Assembly (NCBI GenBank): GCA_937976325.1
Contig: CALJSD010000012.1
Location: forward strand, 1-14,456
DNA length: 14,456 nt
DNA from: an uncultured Carnobacterium sp.
GTDB taxonomy: Bacteria > Bacillota > Bacilli > Lactobacillales > Aerococcaceae
Direction of reading: 5' to 3'
A program made the position numbers and the translations under genes. A model generated the notes under the pieces. The model was not told where the DNA came from and made no database searches. It saw only the letters and a program-made list of their open reading frames with translations. Each line of letters starts with the position of its first letter. The first letter of the stretch is position 1. Positions 13,037 through 14,456 of this stretch are shown in pieces.

Positions 13037-14389
13037 TTATAAGTCATCAAATGATAAGTCGTTTAAGTCAACGTCGTCTAATTCATCACCTGTTAACATG
13101 CTAGCGCCCTCTTCTTCTTTCAAGTATTGGTTATCCAATGCTTTGAAGAATGGGAAGTAGATCAAGCAGCCTAAGATAATCAAGAAGATTTGGAAGAATC
13201 CGGCTACGATACTACCTGTTGATAACCATCCTGAGAAGAAGAATGGTGTTGTCCATGGAAGAGATGCCCCTGTTGTATAAGGGATAATTCCGACCATTGT
13301 AGCGATTGTTGCTAAGATTGTATTTACAAGTGGTGTTAATAAGAATGGAATCGCGATAACTGGGTTTAATACTACTGGTAAACCGAATGTAACCATTTCG
13401 TTGATACCGAAAATACCAGGGATTAAAGCCAATCGACCGAGTTTCTTCATTCGTTCAGATTTAGCAAGGAAGACCATTAAGAATACAAGAGATAATGTAC
13501 TACCTCCACCACCGAAGTTACCGAAGAAGTCCCCGAAAGGTCCAGTGAAGATGTTTGGTAATGGTTGACCTGCTTTAAATGCTTCTAAGTTTTGGTTTGT
13601 TAATACTAAGTGAATTGGGTTAAATACTGTATTTGTTACAGCTGGACCATTAATTCCGAAGAACCAGAATAGAGTTGATAGGAATTGATAGATTGGTTCG
13701 AAGAATACTGTTTGACCGAATCCTTCTAACGGAGCTTGTAACACTTTATAAATAAATGTTTGTGCGTATTGATATTCTGTTAATGAGAAGATGAGATAGA
13801 TTGCAAATGCAAAGAACATCGCAAACGCACTAGGAATTAAAGCTGCAAATGAATGGTAAACTGCTGGTGGCACTGCATCAGGAAGTTTGATAACCCATCC
13901 TTTTTTCTGAATCGTTACAAAGATTTTTACTGACACAATCGCAGTAATCATCGCTAAGAACACCCCTGCAGAACCAAGGTTTGAGAGGGCAAAACCACTA
14001 AATGCTTTACCGGCTTCATTCACAAATTTTGGGTGAACTTTTGGAGTCATGATAAGGTAGCAGACAAGTGATAAAGCTCCACCCGCAATGGCATCACTTT
14101 CTAATTGTTTGGCATAAGAATACCCGATACCAACTGCCCCTAAAACTGCTAAAATACTAAACGTTGAATCAATCACGGCATCCATCGAGTTTTCCCAACC
14201 CTTGCCGAAGAATTGCGCCATAAAGTCGCTATACCCTGGTACTGGGAAGTTGGCAATTACAAGGAAAATGGATGCTACGATAATTAATGGTGTACCGACT
14301 AAGAACCCGTCACGAATCGCAACTAGCACCTTATTCGTGCTAAGACGTTCTGCCACGCGGCCCATCGTGTTTTCTAAACCTGCAAACAT
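13037..14389 (-). CDS. PTS lactose/cellobiose-family permease, EIIC component
   Basis: A 450-aa integral membrane protein with about ten membrane segments. It is the sugar-translocating EIIC subunit of the phosphoenolpyruvate phosphotransferase system, CelB/ChbC type. Family marks include PPAVYHSFAALIP (near residue 174), FWFFGINGP (241-249) and GIFGINEMVTFGLPVVLNP (near 325-343). E331 in INE matches the glutamate that contacts sugar in Bacillus ChbC. The histidine normally found in FGIHG is N247, which may change the sugar specificity. The C-terminus carries an unusual acidic tail of about 25 residues (GDELDDVDLNDLSFDDL). AGGAGG (14398-14403) precedes the ATG by 8 nt and overlaps the stop codon of the upstream gene, which suggests translational coupling. 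EIIA and EIIB are needed to work with it, and one may be the truncated upstream gene. A terminator follows. Confidence 0.9.
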   Translation of the reverse strand: MFAGLENTMGRVAERLSTNKVLVAIRDGFLVGTPLIIVASIFLVIANFPVPGYSDFMAQFFGKGWENSMDAVIDSTFSILAVLGAVGIGYSYAKQLESDAIAGGALSLVCYLIMTPKVHPKFVNEAGKAFSGFALSNLGSAGVFLAMITAIVSVKIFVTIQKKGWVIKLPDAVPPAVYHSFAALIPSAFAMFFAFAIYLIFSLTEYQYAQTFIYKVLQAPLEGFGQTVFFEPIYQFLSTLFWFFGINGPAVTNTVFNPIHLVLTNQNLEAFKAGQPLPNIFTGPFGDFFGNFGGGGSTLSLVFLMVFLAKSERMKKLGRLALIPGIFGINEMVTFGLPVVLNPVIAIPFLLTPLVNTILATIATMVGIIPYTTGASLPWTTPFFFSGWLSTGSIVAGFFQIFLIILGCLIYFPFFKALDNQYLKEEEGASMLTGDELDDVDLNDLSFDDL

Positions 14390-14401
14390 TGTACTAACCT
14401 C

Positions 14402-14456
14402 CTATTGTTCTTTTTTAGATTTTAATAATTGAATGGCACGTTTCAAGATACGTTCG
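14402..14456 (-). CDS. C-terminal end of an upstream gene, possibly PTS EIIB (partial)
   Basis: Only 17 codons and a TAG stop (14402-14404) are inside the window, read as ERILKRAIQLLKSKKEQ. The segment is helical and basic and resembles the end of cellobiose-type EIIB proteins, where a helix such as KVLxxALxLI closes the fold. It ends 12 nt before the EIIC start, and its stop lies inside the EIIC ribosome site, so the two genes are in one operon. EIIB is the likely identity from order and resemblance, but so short a piece cannot prove it. Confidence 0.45.
   Translation of the reverse strand, partial: ERILKRAIQLLKSKKEQ

Noticed and set aside
14439..14455. Possible catabolite-response (cre) site near GAAACGTGCCATTC
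   Set aside because: It misses the central CG register and the right half of the cre consensus and lies inside coding sequence of the upstream gene.

Overview
The window looks like chromosomal DNA of a low-GC Gram-positive coccus of the order Lactobacillales. The reasons are AGGAGG-type ribosome sites throughout, a sucrose phosphorylase very close to streptococcal GtfA, an RNase J2-type paralogue, an ECF-type vitamin S component and a lactose/cellobiose-family PTS. A Carnobacteriaceae member such as Granulicatella would fit, but the genus cannot be fixed from sequence reading alone. No tRNA, rRNA, CRISPR array, insertion sequence or phage gene was seen.

Left half, plus strand (1-8690). The window opens inside glycogen phosphorylase (glgP, C-terminal 208 residues). 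Sucrose phosphorylase (gtfA) follows 22 nt later, and both enzymes yield glucose 1-phosphate. A strong terminator closes that unit. A 174-nt leader with a long imperfect hairpin then precedes pnp (polynucleotide phosphorylase), which has its own terminator. Next come an RNase J2-like ribonuclease (rnjB, with a degenerate metal site) and a ThiT-like membrane protein in one unit, so two RNA-decay enzymes sit side by side. Last is cardiolipin synthase (cls). It is followed by about 220 nt of non-coding DNA that can fold into an unusually regular 34-bp hairpin, then by a bidirectional terminator.

Right half, minus strand (14456 down to 8694). A convergent catabolic-looking operon reads: end of an upstream gene (perhaps a PTS EIIB), a PTS EIIC permease, an internal terminator, a stand-alone GrdB-like domain, N4-(beta-N-acetylglucosaminyl)-L-asparaginase, a compact M20 dipeptidase, a CutC-family TIM barrel and a DUF7916-type TIM barrel. 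The last four genes are joined by three ATGA stop/start overlaps. A PTS permease followed by a cytoplasmic glycosylasparaginase and a dipeptidase suggests import and breakdown of a sugar-amino-acid or glycopeptide conjugate, such as GlcNAc-asparagine released from host glycoproteins. The GrdB-like, CutC and DUF7916 proteins would then be undescribed parts of the same pathway. That reading is inference. The family assignments rest on recognised motifs.
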